Source of the DNA: an uncultured Comamonadaceae bacterium | GTDB lineage: Bacteria > Pseudomonadota > Gammaproteobacteria > Burkholderiales > Burkholderiaceae | DNA length: 7,896 nt | Direction: 5' to 3' | Assembly: GCA_946482115.1 (NCBI GenBank) | Contig: CAMLQP010000132.1 | Location: 1-7,896, forward strand | Shown here: piece by piece, positions 1 to 6,323 of the stretch | How positions within the stretch are numbered: the first letter of the stretch is position 1 | Layout of the letters: every line of letters starts with the position of its first letter | Translations under genes and position numbers: made by a program | The notes under the pieces: model-generated | What the model saw: the letters and a program-made list of their open reading frames with translations, nothing else | Told to the model about the DNA's origin: nothing | Databases searched by the model: none

Positions 1-641
1 TCCATGTTGCCCACGCGCATGTTGGCCACCATCTGCGGCGGCGGCACGGTGATGAGCTTGGCGCCCGACAGCGGGTTGATGCCCGCAGCCGCCAGCCAGT
101 AGTGCATCCACATCGCGTGGGTGCCGGTGGGGAAGGTGCCCGCAAACGTGTATTCGCGCTTCTCGCTGGCCATGAGCTTGGCCAGGGATGGGCCGTCCAC
201 CGCACCCTTGTCGGCCAGGGCCTTGGAGAGGGTGATGGCCTGGCCGTTGTTGTTCAGGTTCATCAGCACGGCCATGTCCTTCTTGGGACCGGCGGTGCCC
301 AGGTGCACCCCATAGACCAGGCCGTAGAGCACGTGGGCAAAGTCCAGTTCGCCGTTCACCAGCTTGTCGCGCACGCCGGCCCAGCTGGCTTCCTTGTTGG
401 GGACGATGGTCACGCCGTATTTCTTGTCGAAGCCCAGCACCGAGGCCATGACCACGCTGGCGCAGTCGGTCAGCGGGATGAAGCCGATCTTGACCTCCTT
501 TTTCTCGGGCGCGTCGGAGCCGGCGGCCCAGGCCCCGTGGTGGCCCAGGCTGGAGAACAGGGCCGTGCCGGCGGCGGTGGTCTTGATGAAGTCGCGCCGC
601 GTGCCCGAGGTGGGGGCGGGATTGGGGGTCGTGGGGGTCAT
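1..641 (-). CDS. nrtA: Nitrate/nitrite ABC transporter substrate-binding protein, NrtA/NasF family (3' part outside window)
   Basis: Periplasmic binding protein expected to capture nitrate or nitrite and deliver it to an NrtBC-type permease/ATPase for assimilation. The 213 residues visible start MTPTTPNPAP and carry a twin-arginine signal: TRRDFIK at residues 14-20, a short hydrophobic stretch, and a likely cleavage site after AWA (37-39), so export should be by Tat. The mature part shows family blocks: KIGFIPLTDC (51-60), ASWAGVRDKL (around 85-94), NNNGQAITLS and GTFPTGTHAMW. From memory of the cyanobacterial NrtA structure, W87, Q134 and H175 sit where nitrate contacts lie. The ATG at 641 has an AGGAG six bases upstream (652-648). 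The gene follows nasR and a regulated leader. Related CmpA proteins bind bicarbonate, but the NasR neighbour argues for nitrate. The C-terminal half is not visible. Confidence 0.93.
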   Translation of the reverse strand, partial: MTPTTPNPAPTSGTRRDFIKTTAAGTALFSSLGHHGAWAAGSDAPEKKEVKIGFIPLTDCASVVMASVLGFDKKYGVTIVPNKEASWAGVRDKLVNGELDFAHVLYGLVYGVHLGTAGPKKDMAVLMNLNNNGQAITLSKALADKGAVDGPSLAKLMASEKREYTFAGTFPTGTHAMWMHYWLAAAGINPLSGAKLITVPPPQMVANMRVGNM

Positions 642-659
642 GCTCAACTCCTGGCGTGG

Positions 660-720
660 AAAAACAAAAACGGCGGCCACTCCACTGCCGCGCCACTGCG
701 CGATCGGGGAATGGACGCCG
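660..720 (-). terminator. Intrinsic terminator in the nrtA leader (target of antitermination)
   Basis: On the minus strand a 13-position stem (arms 720-708 and 683-671, one T/C mismatch and one G-U pair) closes a 24-nt loop that has its own small GC hairpin. The 3' arm runs directly into TTTTTGTTTTT (670-660). It lies after the sigma-54 promoter and only about 20 bases before the nrtA start, so it would stop leader transcripts by default. It would also catch read-through from nasR. This is where a NasR-controlled terminator is expected. Confidence 0.9.
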
Positions 721-722
721 TT

Positions 723-770
723 GTCCTGTGTCGGTCAGACGAGAAACCTGTCACCGCCCTTGGCGACTGG
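723..770 (-). promoter_or_regulatory. ANTAR-type two-hairpin leader RNA, candidate NasR binding site
   Basis: Hairpin 1 (770-747) has a six-pair core (767-762 with 755-750, one G-U) that can extend by two C-G pairs beyond an A/A mismatch. Its six-base loop AAGGGC has A at position 1 and G at position 4, the signature known for ANTAR target RNAs. After a six-base linker, hairpin 2 (740-723) pairs GTCTG with CAGGAC with one bulged G around ACCGACA, again with A1 and G4 but drawn as a seven-base loop. The terminator stem begins two bases later. Known family role: nitrate-bound NasR holds this RNA and prevents terminator formation. Hairpin 1 is clear; hairpin 2 is weaker. Confidence 0.8.
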
Positions 771-782
771 CCCGGCCAACAT

Positions 783-800
783 AAAGCAGGTAGCGTGCCA
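783..800 (-). promoter_or_regulatory. Sigma-54 (-24/-12) promoter of the nrtA operon
   Basis: The minus strand reads TGGCACGCTACCTGCTTT from 800 to 783, against the consensus TGGCACG-N4-TTGCW. The -24 half is perfect and the -12 half has one change (CTGCT). The GG (799-798) and GC (787-786) are spaced exactly as required. The predicted start is near 774, about four bases before the first leader hairpin. No sigma-70 promoter is obvious in this gap. Confidence 0.88.
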
Positions 801-852
801 GCCGGTTTTCCCCCGGGAAAGTGGCCATTGCCGCTGCCGCAGCCCCGTTCCG

Positions 853-871
853 GCGCACCTGGATGGTGCGC
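853..871. promoter_or_regulatory. NtrC-type binding dyad
   Basis: A perfect palindrome, GCGCACC-N5-GGTGCGC, matches the core of the NtrC site (TGCACC-N5-GGTGCA). Its centre (862) is about 88 bases upstream of the predicted sigma-54 start at 774, a normal enhancer distance. NtrC is inferred; the activator gene is not in the window. Confidence 0.78.
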
Positions 872-888
872 TGCAGCATGGTGGTGCG
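872..888. promoter_or_regulatory. Second, weaker NtrC-type dyad
   Basis: On the plus strand TGCAGC-N5-GGTGCG has one mismatched base in each half against TGCACC-N5-GGTGCA. It abuts the perfect dyad, 18 bp centre to centre, and ends directly at the nasR stop codon. Tandem sites are usual for NtrC enhancers because the protein works as an oligomer. Confidence 0.6.
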
Positions 889-2136
889 TCAGTGGCGGGC
901 GGGCAGCACGGCGGCCATGGACAGCAGGGCCTCGGCCACGTCCACCAGCCGGCGGTTCTGGTTCATTGCCATGGTGCGCAAGGTCTTGTGGGCCTCGTCC
1001 TCGCTCAGCTGGCGGTGTGCCATCAGCAGGCCCTTGGCGCGCTCGATCAGCTTGCGCTCGTTGAGGCTGGCGCGCGCCGTCTCCAGCTCGTCCGCCATGG
1101 CCTGCAGGCGCACGGCCTGGGCTTGCACCAGATCGAGGATGGAGCGCTCCAGCGGCGTCCCCATGGACTGCTGGGCCGCAGGCGGTGCCTCGGGGGCGTC
1201 GAAGAAGGCGGTGCCGGCGCCGGTATCCAGCTGGCCGCTGATGTCGAGATGGTCCTGCAGCTCGGCGCGCGCGGCGTCGGTGCGGCGGCTGCACAGCGCC
1301 AGCAGGTCGTCGGACAGGCCATCCTCCACGCCCTTCATCGCGTCCATGCGCGTGGTGCAGTGTTCGAACCAGGGCAGGCTCAGGCCGGTGTCCAGCACGC
1401 CACCGTCCGCACTGGCGGCGATCAGGCGGCGCAGCCGTTCCAGCTCGGCCAGGGGGGCAGGCGCCAGGCCCTGGCGCAGCTGGGTGGCGCGCGCGGGCCC
1501 GGCGAAGTCGGCGAACACCTGGAGGCAGCGCTCCTGCGACTCGATGAGGTGCAGCAGGCGCTGGCGCTGCGCCTCGTCGGCACGGCCGGCGGCGAACAGG
1601 GCGGCGCCGCAGGCCCGTTCCTGGCCGGCGAATTCCTTGCCTTGCATCAGGTTGAACAGCGCCACCAGCAGGCGCGATATCTCGGGTTCGCCGGCGCGGT
1701 CGGCGGCTTCGAACACCACCGCGAGCCAGGCGGCCACCAGCCGGCTGTAGGCGGCGGTGGCGCGCCCGGTGTCCCAGGCCAGCGTGGCGACGCGGTCGCG
1801 CAGCGCGGTCAGCGCGTCCAGCCCCTGGAAGGCGTAGGCCAGGCGGCTGAACAGGCGCGCGCCCTGGAGCAGGCCCTCGGGCCGGTCGTCCAGCGTCTCG
1901 AAGGTTGCCCGCAGTTCGGCCAGCACGCGGTCGGTCTCGGCCAGCTGCACGGCCCGGGCGCCGGCGAAGCGCGCGCCGCCGGAGCCCAGGTAGAGGTTGC
2001 TCACGCCGCGCTCGCGCTGCAGTTCGTGGATCAGCCGCGCGCACACGCGCACCAGCTCCGCCGTCTGCGCGAGGTGTAGCAGATCGTCGATCTCGCAGCG
2101 GCGCGCGGCGGTGAGGAAGCGGAGGCTGGAGGGCAT
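889..2136 (-). CDS. nasR: Nitrate-sensing transcription antiterminator, NIT-ANTAR protein
   Basis: Soluble one-component regulator of 415 residues, near the roughly 390 of Klebsiella NasR. The N-terminal NIT domain (about 25-275) senses nitrate and nitrite. It shows the helix motif [17 protein letters not shown] (36-52) and a second conserved helix [17 protein letters not shown] (256-272); R43 and R263 are candidate anion-binding arginines, by inference. A helical linker (about 330-358) leads to a C-terminal ANTAR RNA-binding domain (about 345-405) with [20 protein letters not shown] and the helix [17 protein letters not shown]. Nitrate binding is expected to free ANTAR to bind the leader between this gene and nrtA. 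The start MPSSLRF (2136) is chosen because regions further upstream look non-native; MRPAMPSS (2148) is an in-frame alternative. Neither has a clear ribosome binding site. No promoter for it was recognised. Confidence 0.93.
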   Translation of the reverse strand: MPSSLRFLTAARRCEIDDLLHLAQTAELVRVCARLIHELQRERGVSNLYLGSGGARFAGARAVQLAETDRVLAELRATFETLDDRPEGLLQGARLFSRLAYAFQGLDALTALRDRVATLAWDTGRATAAYSRLVAAWLAVVFEAADRAGEPEISRLLVALFNLMQGKEFAGQERACGAALFAAGRADEAQRQRLLHLIESQERCLQVFADFAGPARATQLRQGLAPAPLAELERLRRLIAASADGGVLDTGLSLPWFEHCTTRMDAMKGVEDGLSDDLLALCSRRTDAARAELQDHLDISGQLDTGAGTAFFDAPEAPPAAQQSMGTPLERSILDLVQAQAVRLQAMADELETARASLNERKLIERAKGLLMAHRQLSEDEAHKTLRTMAMNQNRRLVDVAEALLSMAAVLPARH

Positions 2137-2168
2137 GGCCGGACGCATCCAGCAACAACCGTGCCGCT

Positions 2169-2174
2169 TACACT
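2169..2174 (+). promoter_or_regulatory. Candidate -10 box for tsaD
   Basis: TACACT lies eight bases before the tsaD ATG and differs from TATAAT at two positions. No good -35 hexamer is seen 16-18 bases upstream. If used, transcription would start at or next to the ATG, giving a leaderless or nearly leaderless mRNA. This fits the absence of any Shine-Dalgarno sequence there. Confidence 0.4.
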
Positions 2175-2182
2175 TGCCGCCC

Positions 2183-3214
2183 ATGAAAGTGCTGGGCATC
2201 GAATCCTCCTGCGACGAGACCGGCGTGGCCCTGGTGGACGCGGGCGGCGCCGCCACGCCGCGCCTGCTCGGCCAGGCGCTGCACAGCCAGATCGCCATGC
2301 ATCAGGCCTATGGCGGCGTGGTGCCCGAACTGGCCAGCCGCGACCACATCCGGCGCGTGCTGCCGCTCACCCGCGAGGTGCTGACCCAGGCCGGTACCAA
2401 TCTGGCGGGCGTCGATCTGGTGGCCTTCACGCGCGGCCCCGGCCTGGCCGGTGCGCTGCTGGTGGGCGCAGGCGTGGCCTGCGCCATGGGGGCCGCCCTG
2501 GGCAAGCCGGTGCTGGGCGTGCACCACCTCGAAGGGCACCTGCTGTCGCCGTTCCTGAGCGCCGATCCGCCGGAATTCCCGTTCGTGGCGCTGCTGGTCT
2601 CGGGCGGGCACACCCAGCTGATGCGGGTGGACGGCGTGGGTCGCTACGAGCTGCTGGGTGAGACCATAGACGACGCCGCCGGCGAGGCCTTCGACAAATC
2701 GGCCAAACTGCTGGGCCTGGGCTACCCGGGCGGGCCGGCGCTCTCGCGGCTGGCCGAATCGGGCGACCCGCAGGCCTTCAGGCTGCCGCGCCCGCTGCTG
2801 CACAGCGGCGACCTCGATTTTTCCTTTGCCGGCCTCAAGACCGCTGTGCTGACGACCGTGAAGAAGCAGTCGCCGCTGAGCGAAGCGACACGCGCCGACA
2901 TCGCGGCCTCCACCCAGGCGGCCATCGTCGAGGTGCTGGTGAAGAAGTCCCTGGCCGCGCTGGCGCTGACCGGCCTCGGCCGCCTGGTGGTGGCTGGCGG
3001 CGTGGGCGCCAACCGCGCGCTGCGCGAGCAGCTCGACGCCGCCTGCGCGCGGCGCGGGGTGCGCGTGCACTACCCCGAACTGCACCTGTGCACCGACAAC
3101 GGCGCCATGATCGCCCTGGCCGCCGGCATGCGGCTGCAGGCCGGGCTGGCCCGATTCAATCAGGTCTATCACTTCGATGTGAGGCCCCGCTGGCCGCTGG
3201 CCGAACTGACCTAA
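2183..3214 (+). CDS. tsaD: tRNA N6-adenosine threonylcarbamoyltransferase TsaD
   Basis: Catalytic subunit of the universal t6A pathway. With TsaB and TsaE it transfers the threonylcarbamoyl group from threonylcarbamoyl-AMP to A37 of ANN-decoding tRNAs in the cytoplasm. It has 343 residues, the usual bacterial length. ASKHA-fold motifs are in order: [13 protein letters not shown] at the start, the metal site HHLEGH (H115, H119), [12 protein letters not shown] (135-146), [14 protein letters not shown] (159-172), YPGGP (181-185), [10 protein letters not shown] (213-222), [12 protein letters not shown] (269-280) and CTDNGAMIA (303-311) with D305 as third metal ligand. No key residue is missing. 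The start is fixed by [13 protein letters not shown], which is the conserved N-terminus; longer in-frame extensions overlap nasR and look non-native. It is divergent from nasR with 46 bp between starts. Confidence 0.98.
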   Translation: MKVLGIESSCDETGVALVDAGGAATPRLLGQALHSQIAMHQAYGGVVPELASRDHIRRVLPLTREVLTQAGTNLAGVDLVAFTRGPGLAGALLVGAGVACAMGAALGKPVLGVHHLEGHLLSPFLSADPPEFPFVALLVSGGHTQLMRVDGVGRYELLGETIDDAAGEAFDKSAKLLGLGYPGGPALSRLAESGDPQAFRLPRPLLHSGDLDFSFAGLKTAVLTTVKKQSPLSEATRADIAASTQAAIVEVLVKKSLAALALTGLGRLVVAGGVGANRALREQLDAACARRGVRVHYPELHLCTDNGAMIALAAGMRLQAGLARFNQVYHFDVRPRWPLAELT

Positions 3215-3277
3215 ACTCCTTCTTTCGTGTCGCCTATGTGACAGTGGTGACGTTGTTCCCTTGAATCCCTGATCAGC

Positions 3278-4567
3278 ATGAGACAACTTTTTCCGGGCTT
3301 TCGCCGGCTGGGCCGGACCGCCGCGGCGGCGCTGGCCGTCCTTTCGTTCACCGCCACCGCCCAGACCGCCGCGCCGCCGGTCCGCATCGCCATGATCGAG
3401 GGCCTTTCCGGCCCGTTCGCCAACACCGGCGAGGCGGTGTTCCGCAACCTGGCCTGGGCCGTGGAGCGTGTCAACGCACGCGGCGGCGTCAAGCTGCCGG
3501 CCGCGCAAGGGGGCAACCGCCCGCTGGCGCTGGTGCGCTACGACAGCAAGGGCCAGAACGAGGAGGCGCTGTCGGCGTTGCGGGCCGCCATCGACGCCGG
3601 CACCACCATCGTCACCCAGGGCAATTCCTCGGCCACGGCCGCCGCACTCATCGACGCCATCAACAAGCACAACGAGCGCGAGCCGCAGCGCCAGGTGGTG
3701 TTCCTGAACTACTCGGCGGTCGACCCCATCCTGACCAACGAGAAGTGCAGCTTCTGGCATTTCCGCTTCGACGCCCACGCCGACATGCGCATGAACGCGC
3801 TCATGGGCATGGTCAAGGACGACAAGGCGCTGAAGAACATCTACCTGATCGGCCAGGACTACAGCTTCGGCCAGGCCGTGCTGAAGGAGGCGCGCCGCCA
3901 GCTGGCGGCCCAGCGTCCGGACGTGAAGATCGTCGGCGACGAGCTGCACCCCATGGCCCGCGTGAAGGACTTCCTGCCCTACGCCACCAAGATCAAGGCC
4001 AGCGGCGCCCAGGCGGTGCTGACCGGCAACTGGGGCAACGACCTGACGCTGCTGGTCAAGGCCGCGCGCGAAGTCGGTTTCGAGGGCTCGTTCTACACCT
4101 TCTACGGCAACGCGCTGGGCGCACCCGCCGCCATCGGCGATGCGGGCATCGGCAAGGTGATCGCGGTGGCCGACTGGTTCCCAAATGTGACCTCGCGCGA
4201 GTCCGAGGCCTTCTACCAGTCGTTCCGCCAGCGGTTTCCCAAGCCCGAGGACGACTACGTGCACATGCGCATGCAGCTCATGATCGAGTCGCTGGCCCAG
4301 GCCATCGAGCGCGCCGGCAGCACCGACGCCAAGGCCGTGGCCACCGCGCTGGAGAAGACCGAAGTGAGCTTTGCCGGCCAGAGCGCCCGCATGCGTGCGG
4401 CCGATCACCAGTTCCAGCAGCCGCTGGCGGTGGCGGTGATGGACAAGGTGGGCACGCCCGGCGTGAAGTTCGACGTCGAGGGCTCGGGGTACGGCTTTCG
4501 CGTGGTGCGTTCGGTCAAGCCCGAGCAGGCCGAGATGCCGCACAGCTGCAACATGGTGCGTCCGTGA
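3278..4567 (+). CDS. Periplasmic solute-binding protein, branched-chain amino acid ABC transporter type (Peripla_BP_6/LivK-like)
   Basis: 429-residue type I periplasmic binding protein. An Arg-containing n-region and hydrophobic core (about 14-24) precede a likely signal peptidase I site after TATA (25-28), so it should be exported by Sec. The mature protein begins VRIAMIEGLSGPFANTGE (35-52), the usual first strand and ligand loop, followed by RNLAWAVERVNARGGV (56-71), YLIGQDYSFGQ (189-199) in the hinge region, VLTGNWGNDL (247-256) and YVHMRMQLMIESLAQAIE (327-344). C157 and C424 are the only cysteines and could form a disulfide. The start follows tsaD by 63 bp, with no strong Shine-Dalgarno and no better in-frame start. 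The true ligand is unknown; family members bind amino acids, amides, urea or aromatic acids. No permease or ATPase gene is adjacent. The stop codon overlaps the start of the aminotransferase. Confidence 0.92.
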   Translation: MRQLFPGFRRLGRTAAAALAVLSFTATAQTAAPPVRIAMIEGLSGPFANTGEAVFRNLAWAVERVNARGGVKLPAAQGGNRPLALVRYDSKGQNEEALSALRAAIDAGTTIVTQGNSSATAAALIDAINKHNEREPQRQVVFLNYSAVDPILTNEKCSFWHFRFDAHADMRMNALMGMVKDDKALKNIYLIGQDYSFGQAVLKEARRQLAAQRPDVKIVGDELHPMARVKDFLPYATKIKASGAQAVLTGNWGNDLTLLVKAAREVGFEGSFYTFYGNALGAPAAIGDAGIGKVIAVADWFPNVTSRESEAFYQSFRQRFPKPEDDYVHMRMQLMIESLAQAIERAGSTDAKAVATALEKTEVSFAGQSARMRAADHQFQQPLAVAVMDKVGTPGVKFDVEGSGYGFRVVRSVKPEQAEMPHSCNMVRP

Positions 4568-5733
4568 GGCCGGTGATCGCCGGGCTGGAGGGCTCGCGCA
4601 TCCGCGAGGTCGCCAATGAAGGGTTGGGCCGCACCGACGTGCTGAAGTTCTGGTTCGGCGAGAGCGACGAGGTCACGCCCGGTTTCATCCGCGAGGCCGC
4701 CGCCGCCTCGCTGCGCGAGGGCGAGACCTTCTATTCGCACAACCTCGGCCTGCCCGAGCTGCGCGAGGCGCTGGCCGGCTACACCGCACGGCTGCACCCG
4801 TCGCGCCCGGCGGACCACTGGTTCGGCCGTCTGGCCGTCACTTCGGGCGGTGTCAACGCCCTGATGCTGGCCAGCCAGGCCGTGGTGGATGCGGGCGACG
4901 AGGTGGTGGCCGTGGTGCCGGTCTGGCCCAACATCGTCGCCCAGCCCGAAATCATGGGCGCCCGCGTGCGGCGCGTGCCGCTGTTCGTGGATGCGCAGGG
5001 CGCCTGGCGGCTGGATCTCGACCGGCTGCTCGACGCCATCACCCCGGCGACCAGGATGCTGGTGGTCAATGCGCCCAACAACCCCACGGGCTGGACGCTC
5101 TCGGCCGACGAGCAGCGCGCCATCCTCGATCACTGCCGCCGCACCGGCACCTGGGTGCTGGCCGACGAGGTCTACGAGCGGCTCTACTACGCCGGGTCGC
5201 CCAACGGCTGTGCGCCGAGCTTCCTGGACATCGCCGAGCCGGACGACCGCCTGATCGTCGCCCACAGCTTCTCCAAGAGTTTCCTCATGACTGGCTGGCG
5301 CCTGGGCTGGCTGGTGCTGCCGCCCGCGCTGACCACGCCTGTGGGCAAGCTGATCGAGTTCAACACCTCCTGCGCACCCGTGTTCGTGCAGCGCGCGGCC
5401 ACGCTGGCGCTGCAGCGCACCGACGAGGTGACTCCGGGGCTGGTGGGCCGGCTGAAAGCCTGCCGCGATACCCTGGTTCCCGCGTTGCAGGCCCTGCCGG
5501 GCGTATCGGTGGCCACGCCGCTGGGCGGCATGTACGCCTTCTTCCGGCTGGAAGGCCGGGACGACTGCCTGGACACCGCCAAGCGCCTGGTGCGCGAGGC
5601 CGGCCTGGGCCTGGCCCCCGGCAGCGCCTTCGGCCCCGAGGCGGCCGGCTGGCTGCGCTGGTGCTTCGCCAGCCGCGACCCGCAGCGCCTGCTGGAGGGG
5701 GTGGGGCGTCTGGGTAGCTGGTTGCGGCTATAA
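4564..5733 (+). CDS. PLP-dependent aminotransferase, class I/II (aspartate aminotransferase-like, fold type I)
   Basis: 389-residue cytoplasmic enzyme expected to move an amino group between an amino acid and a 2-oxo acid. Fold-type I landmarks: FWFGESDE (29-36), TFYSHNLGLPELREAL (55-70), TSGGVNALML (93-102) for phosphate binding, VVPVWPN (117-123) with the cofactor-stacking residue, NAPNNPTG (169-176), LADEVYERLYY (199-209) with D201 and Y204, SFSKSFLMTGWRLGW (235-249) with Schiff-base lysine K238 and R246, and LRWCFAS with R365 for the substrate carboxylate. All catalytic residues are present. The GTG start at 4564 overlaps the preceding TGA (GTGA), which implies translational coupling; there is no separate Shine-Dalgarno. 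GTG at 4573 is an alternative. The substrate cannot be told from sequence; coupling suggests a link to the ligand of the binding protein. Confidence 0.93.
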   Translation: MRPVIAGLEGSRIREVANEGLGRTDVLKFWFGESDEVTPGFIREAAAASLREGETFYSHNLGLPELREALAGYTARLHPSRPADHWFGRLAVTSGGVNALMLASQAVVDAGDEVVAVVPVWPNIVAQPEIMGARVRRVPLFVDAQGAWRLDLDRLLDAITPATRMLVVNAPNNPTGWTLSADEQRAILDHCRRTGTWVLADEVYERLYYAGSPNGCAPSFLDIAEPDDRLIVAHSFSKSFLMTGWRLGWLVLPPALTTPVGKLIEFNTSCAPVFVQRAATLALQRTDEVTPGLVGRLKACRDTLVPALQALPGVSVATPLGGMYAFFRLEGRDDCLDTAKRLVREAGLGLAPGSAFGPEAAGWLRWCFASRDPQRLLEGVGRLGSWLRL

Positions 5734-5734
5734 T
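5729..5734 (+). promoter_or_regulatory. Consensus -10 box of the rpsO promoter
   Basis: A perfect TATAAT spans the aminotransferase stop codon (TAA 5731-5733), 95 bases before rpsO. No convincing -35 hexamer is seen at 16-18 bp spacing. The predicted transcription start is near 5741, which would leave a leader of about 90 bases. Confidence 0.75.
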
Positions 5735-5740
5735 GCCCGG

Positions 5741-5829
5741 TTGCTGCCCCGTTTCGGGACAGCGTTCACGCCCGTGGCGGCTATGGCAATGGCTGCAGCG
5801 GGACGCATGTCACCCCTGAAGGAAGAACC
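5741..5829 (+). promoter_or_regulatory. Structured rpsO leader, possible S15 autoregulatory site
   Basis: Two hairpins are predicted by eye. The first (5743-5763) has a nine-position stem with one C/A mismatch and a TTT loop. The second (5771-5802) has CCCG/CGGG below a 2x2 internal loop and GCGGC/GCTGC above, around a ten-base loop. The upper stem places a G-U pair beside a G-C pair, a feature S15 recognises in 16S rRNA. AAGGAAG (5819-5825) is the Shine-Dalgarno for rpsO. S15 autoregulation through the leader is established in several bacteria; its use here is inference. Confidence 0.45.
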
Positions 5830-6096
5830 ATGATTGCTCAATCCATCAAGGCCGAAGTCATCGCGGCCAACGCTCGCGCCGCCAACGACACCGGCAGCCC
5901 CGAAGTGCAGGTCGCCATCCTGACCGCGCGCATCAACGAACTGACCCCCCACTTCAAGACCCACGCCAAGGACCACCACGGCCGTCGCGGTCTGCTGAAG
6001 ATGGTGAGCCGCCGTCGCAAGCTGCTGGACTACCTCAAGTCCAAGGATTCCGACCGTTACGTCGCCCTGATCGCCAAACTGGGCCTGCGCAAGTAA
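5830..6096 (+). CDS. rpsO: 30S ribosomal protein S15
   Basis: 88 residues, near the usual family length of about 89. S15 is a primary binder of the central domain of 16S rRNA (helices 20-22) and contributes to an intersubunit bridge. The four-helix protein shows the conserved blocks [20 protein letters not shown] (19-38), [20 protein letters not shown] (41-60) and [10 protein letters not shown] (61-70), including the rRNA-binding H/D/H-H-RR region. The ATG has AAGGAAG upstream at proper spacing. It is followed by an intrinsic terminator and then pnp, the conserved order in many proteobacteria. Confidence 0.99.
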   Translation: MIAQSIKAEVIAANARAANDTGSPEVQVAILTARINELTPHFKTHAKDHHGRRGLLKMVSRRRKLLDYLKSKDSDRYVALIAKLGLRK

Positions 6097-6119
6097 GTTT
6101 GCGCGGTCTCATGCGACAA

Positions 6120-6154
6120 AACGCCTGGGTTGGTTCGCTGGCTCAGGCGTTTTT
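6120..6154 (+). terminator. Intrinsic terminator after rpsO
   Basis: AACGCCTGGG (6120-6129) pairs with CTCAGGCGTT (6142-6151), ten pairs with one G-U, around a 12-base loop. The arm runs into TTTTT (6150-6154). It lies 24 bases after the rpsO stop. Because pnp follows on the same strand, it probably passes a fraction of transcripts or is used with a separate pnp promoter. Confidence 0.85.
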
Positions 6155-6195
6155 CGCTTGAATTCTTCGGAGAAAGCCGCACGCAGAGCGAAGCT

Positions 6196-6243
6196 GTGTC
6201 ATTCCAACGGGCCTGGACAGGGCCAGTTCCGCTGGAATGGCAT
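6196..6243 (+). promoter_or_regulatory. Long stem-loop in the pnp leader, possible RNase III/PNPase autoregulation site
   Basis: Bases 6196-6210 pair with 6229-6243: 15 positions with two G-U pairs and a single A/C mismatch. A smaller GCC/GGC stem (6211-6213 with 6221-6223) sits inside the loop. In E. coli a long stem in the pnp leader is cut by RNase III and lets PNPase repress its own synthesis. This stem has a matching place and shape but was not compared with known sites. There is no U-run after it, so it is not a terminator. Confidence 0.55.
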
Positions 6244-6273
6244 CGTGTTCTGCACGTGGTGACTCCGGGCTTC

Positions 6274-6299
6274 GGGCGCCGCCTCAGGCGCCCCGTTTT
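6274..6299 (+). promoter_or_regulatory. GC-rich hairpin with short U-run just before pnp
   Basis: GGGCGCC (6274-6280) pairs perfectly with GGCGCCC (6287-6293) around the six-base loop GCCTCA. CG and then TTTT (6296-6299) follow, and the pnp Shine-Dalgarno begins 14 bases later. It could be an attenuator or a weak terminator, or only a structural part of the leader. The U-run is short and is separated from the stem by two bases. Confidence 0.45.
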
Positions 6300-6323
6300 C
6301 GAGTAATGCCACAGGAGATAACC

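Noticed and set aside
364..2079. 571-codon open frame on the plus strand over nrtA and nasR
   Set aside because: It is a low-complexity Gly/Ala/Gln/His translation antisense to two recognisable genes.
644..2158. 504-codon minus-strand frame over nasR
   Set aside because: It is Arg/Ala/Pro-rich and out of frame with nasR, whose own frame shows clear NIT and ANTAR motifs.
1997..2182. N-terminal extension of tsaD by 62 residues
   Set aside because: It overlaps nasR, is Arg/Ser-rich, and the family N-terminus is exactly [13 protein letters not shown].
3215..3277. Possible terminator or promoter between tsaD and the binding-protein gene
   Set aside because: There is no stable hairpin with a U-run and no recognisable -35/-10 pair in these 63 bases.
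2168..4543. 791-codon open frame on the minus strand
   Set aside because: It is antisense to tsaD and the binding-protein gene, is rich in His, Gly, Ala and Gln without domain motifs, and arises from high-GC third positions.
6200..6239. CATTCCA...TGGAATG inverted repeat as ends of a small mobile element
   Set aside because: Only 18 bases separate the arms, there is no transposase or target duplication, and a leader stem-loop explains it better.
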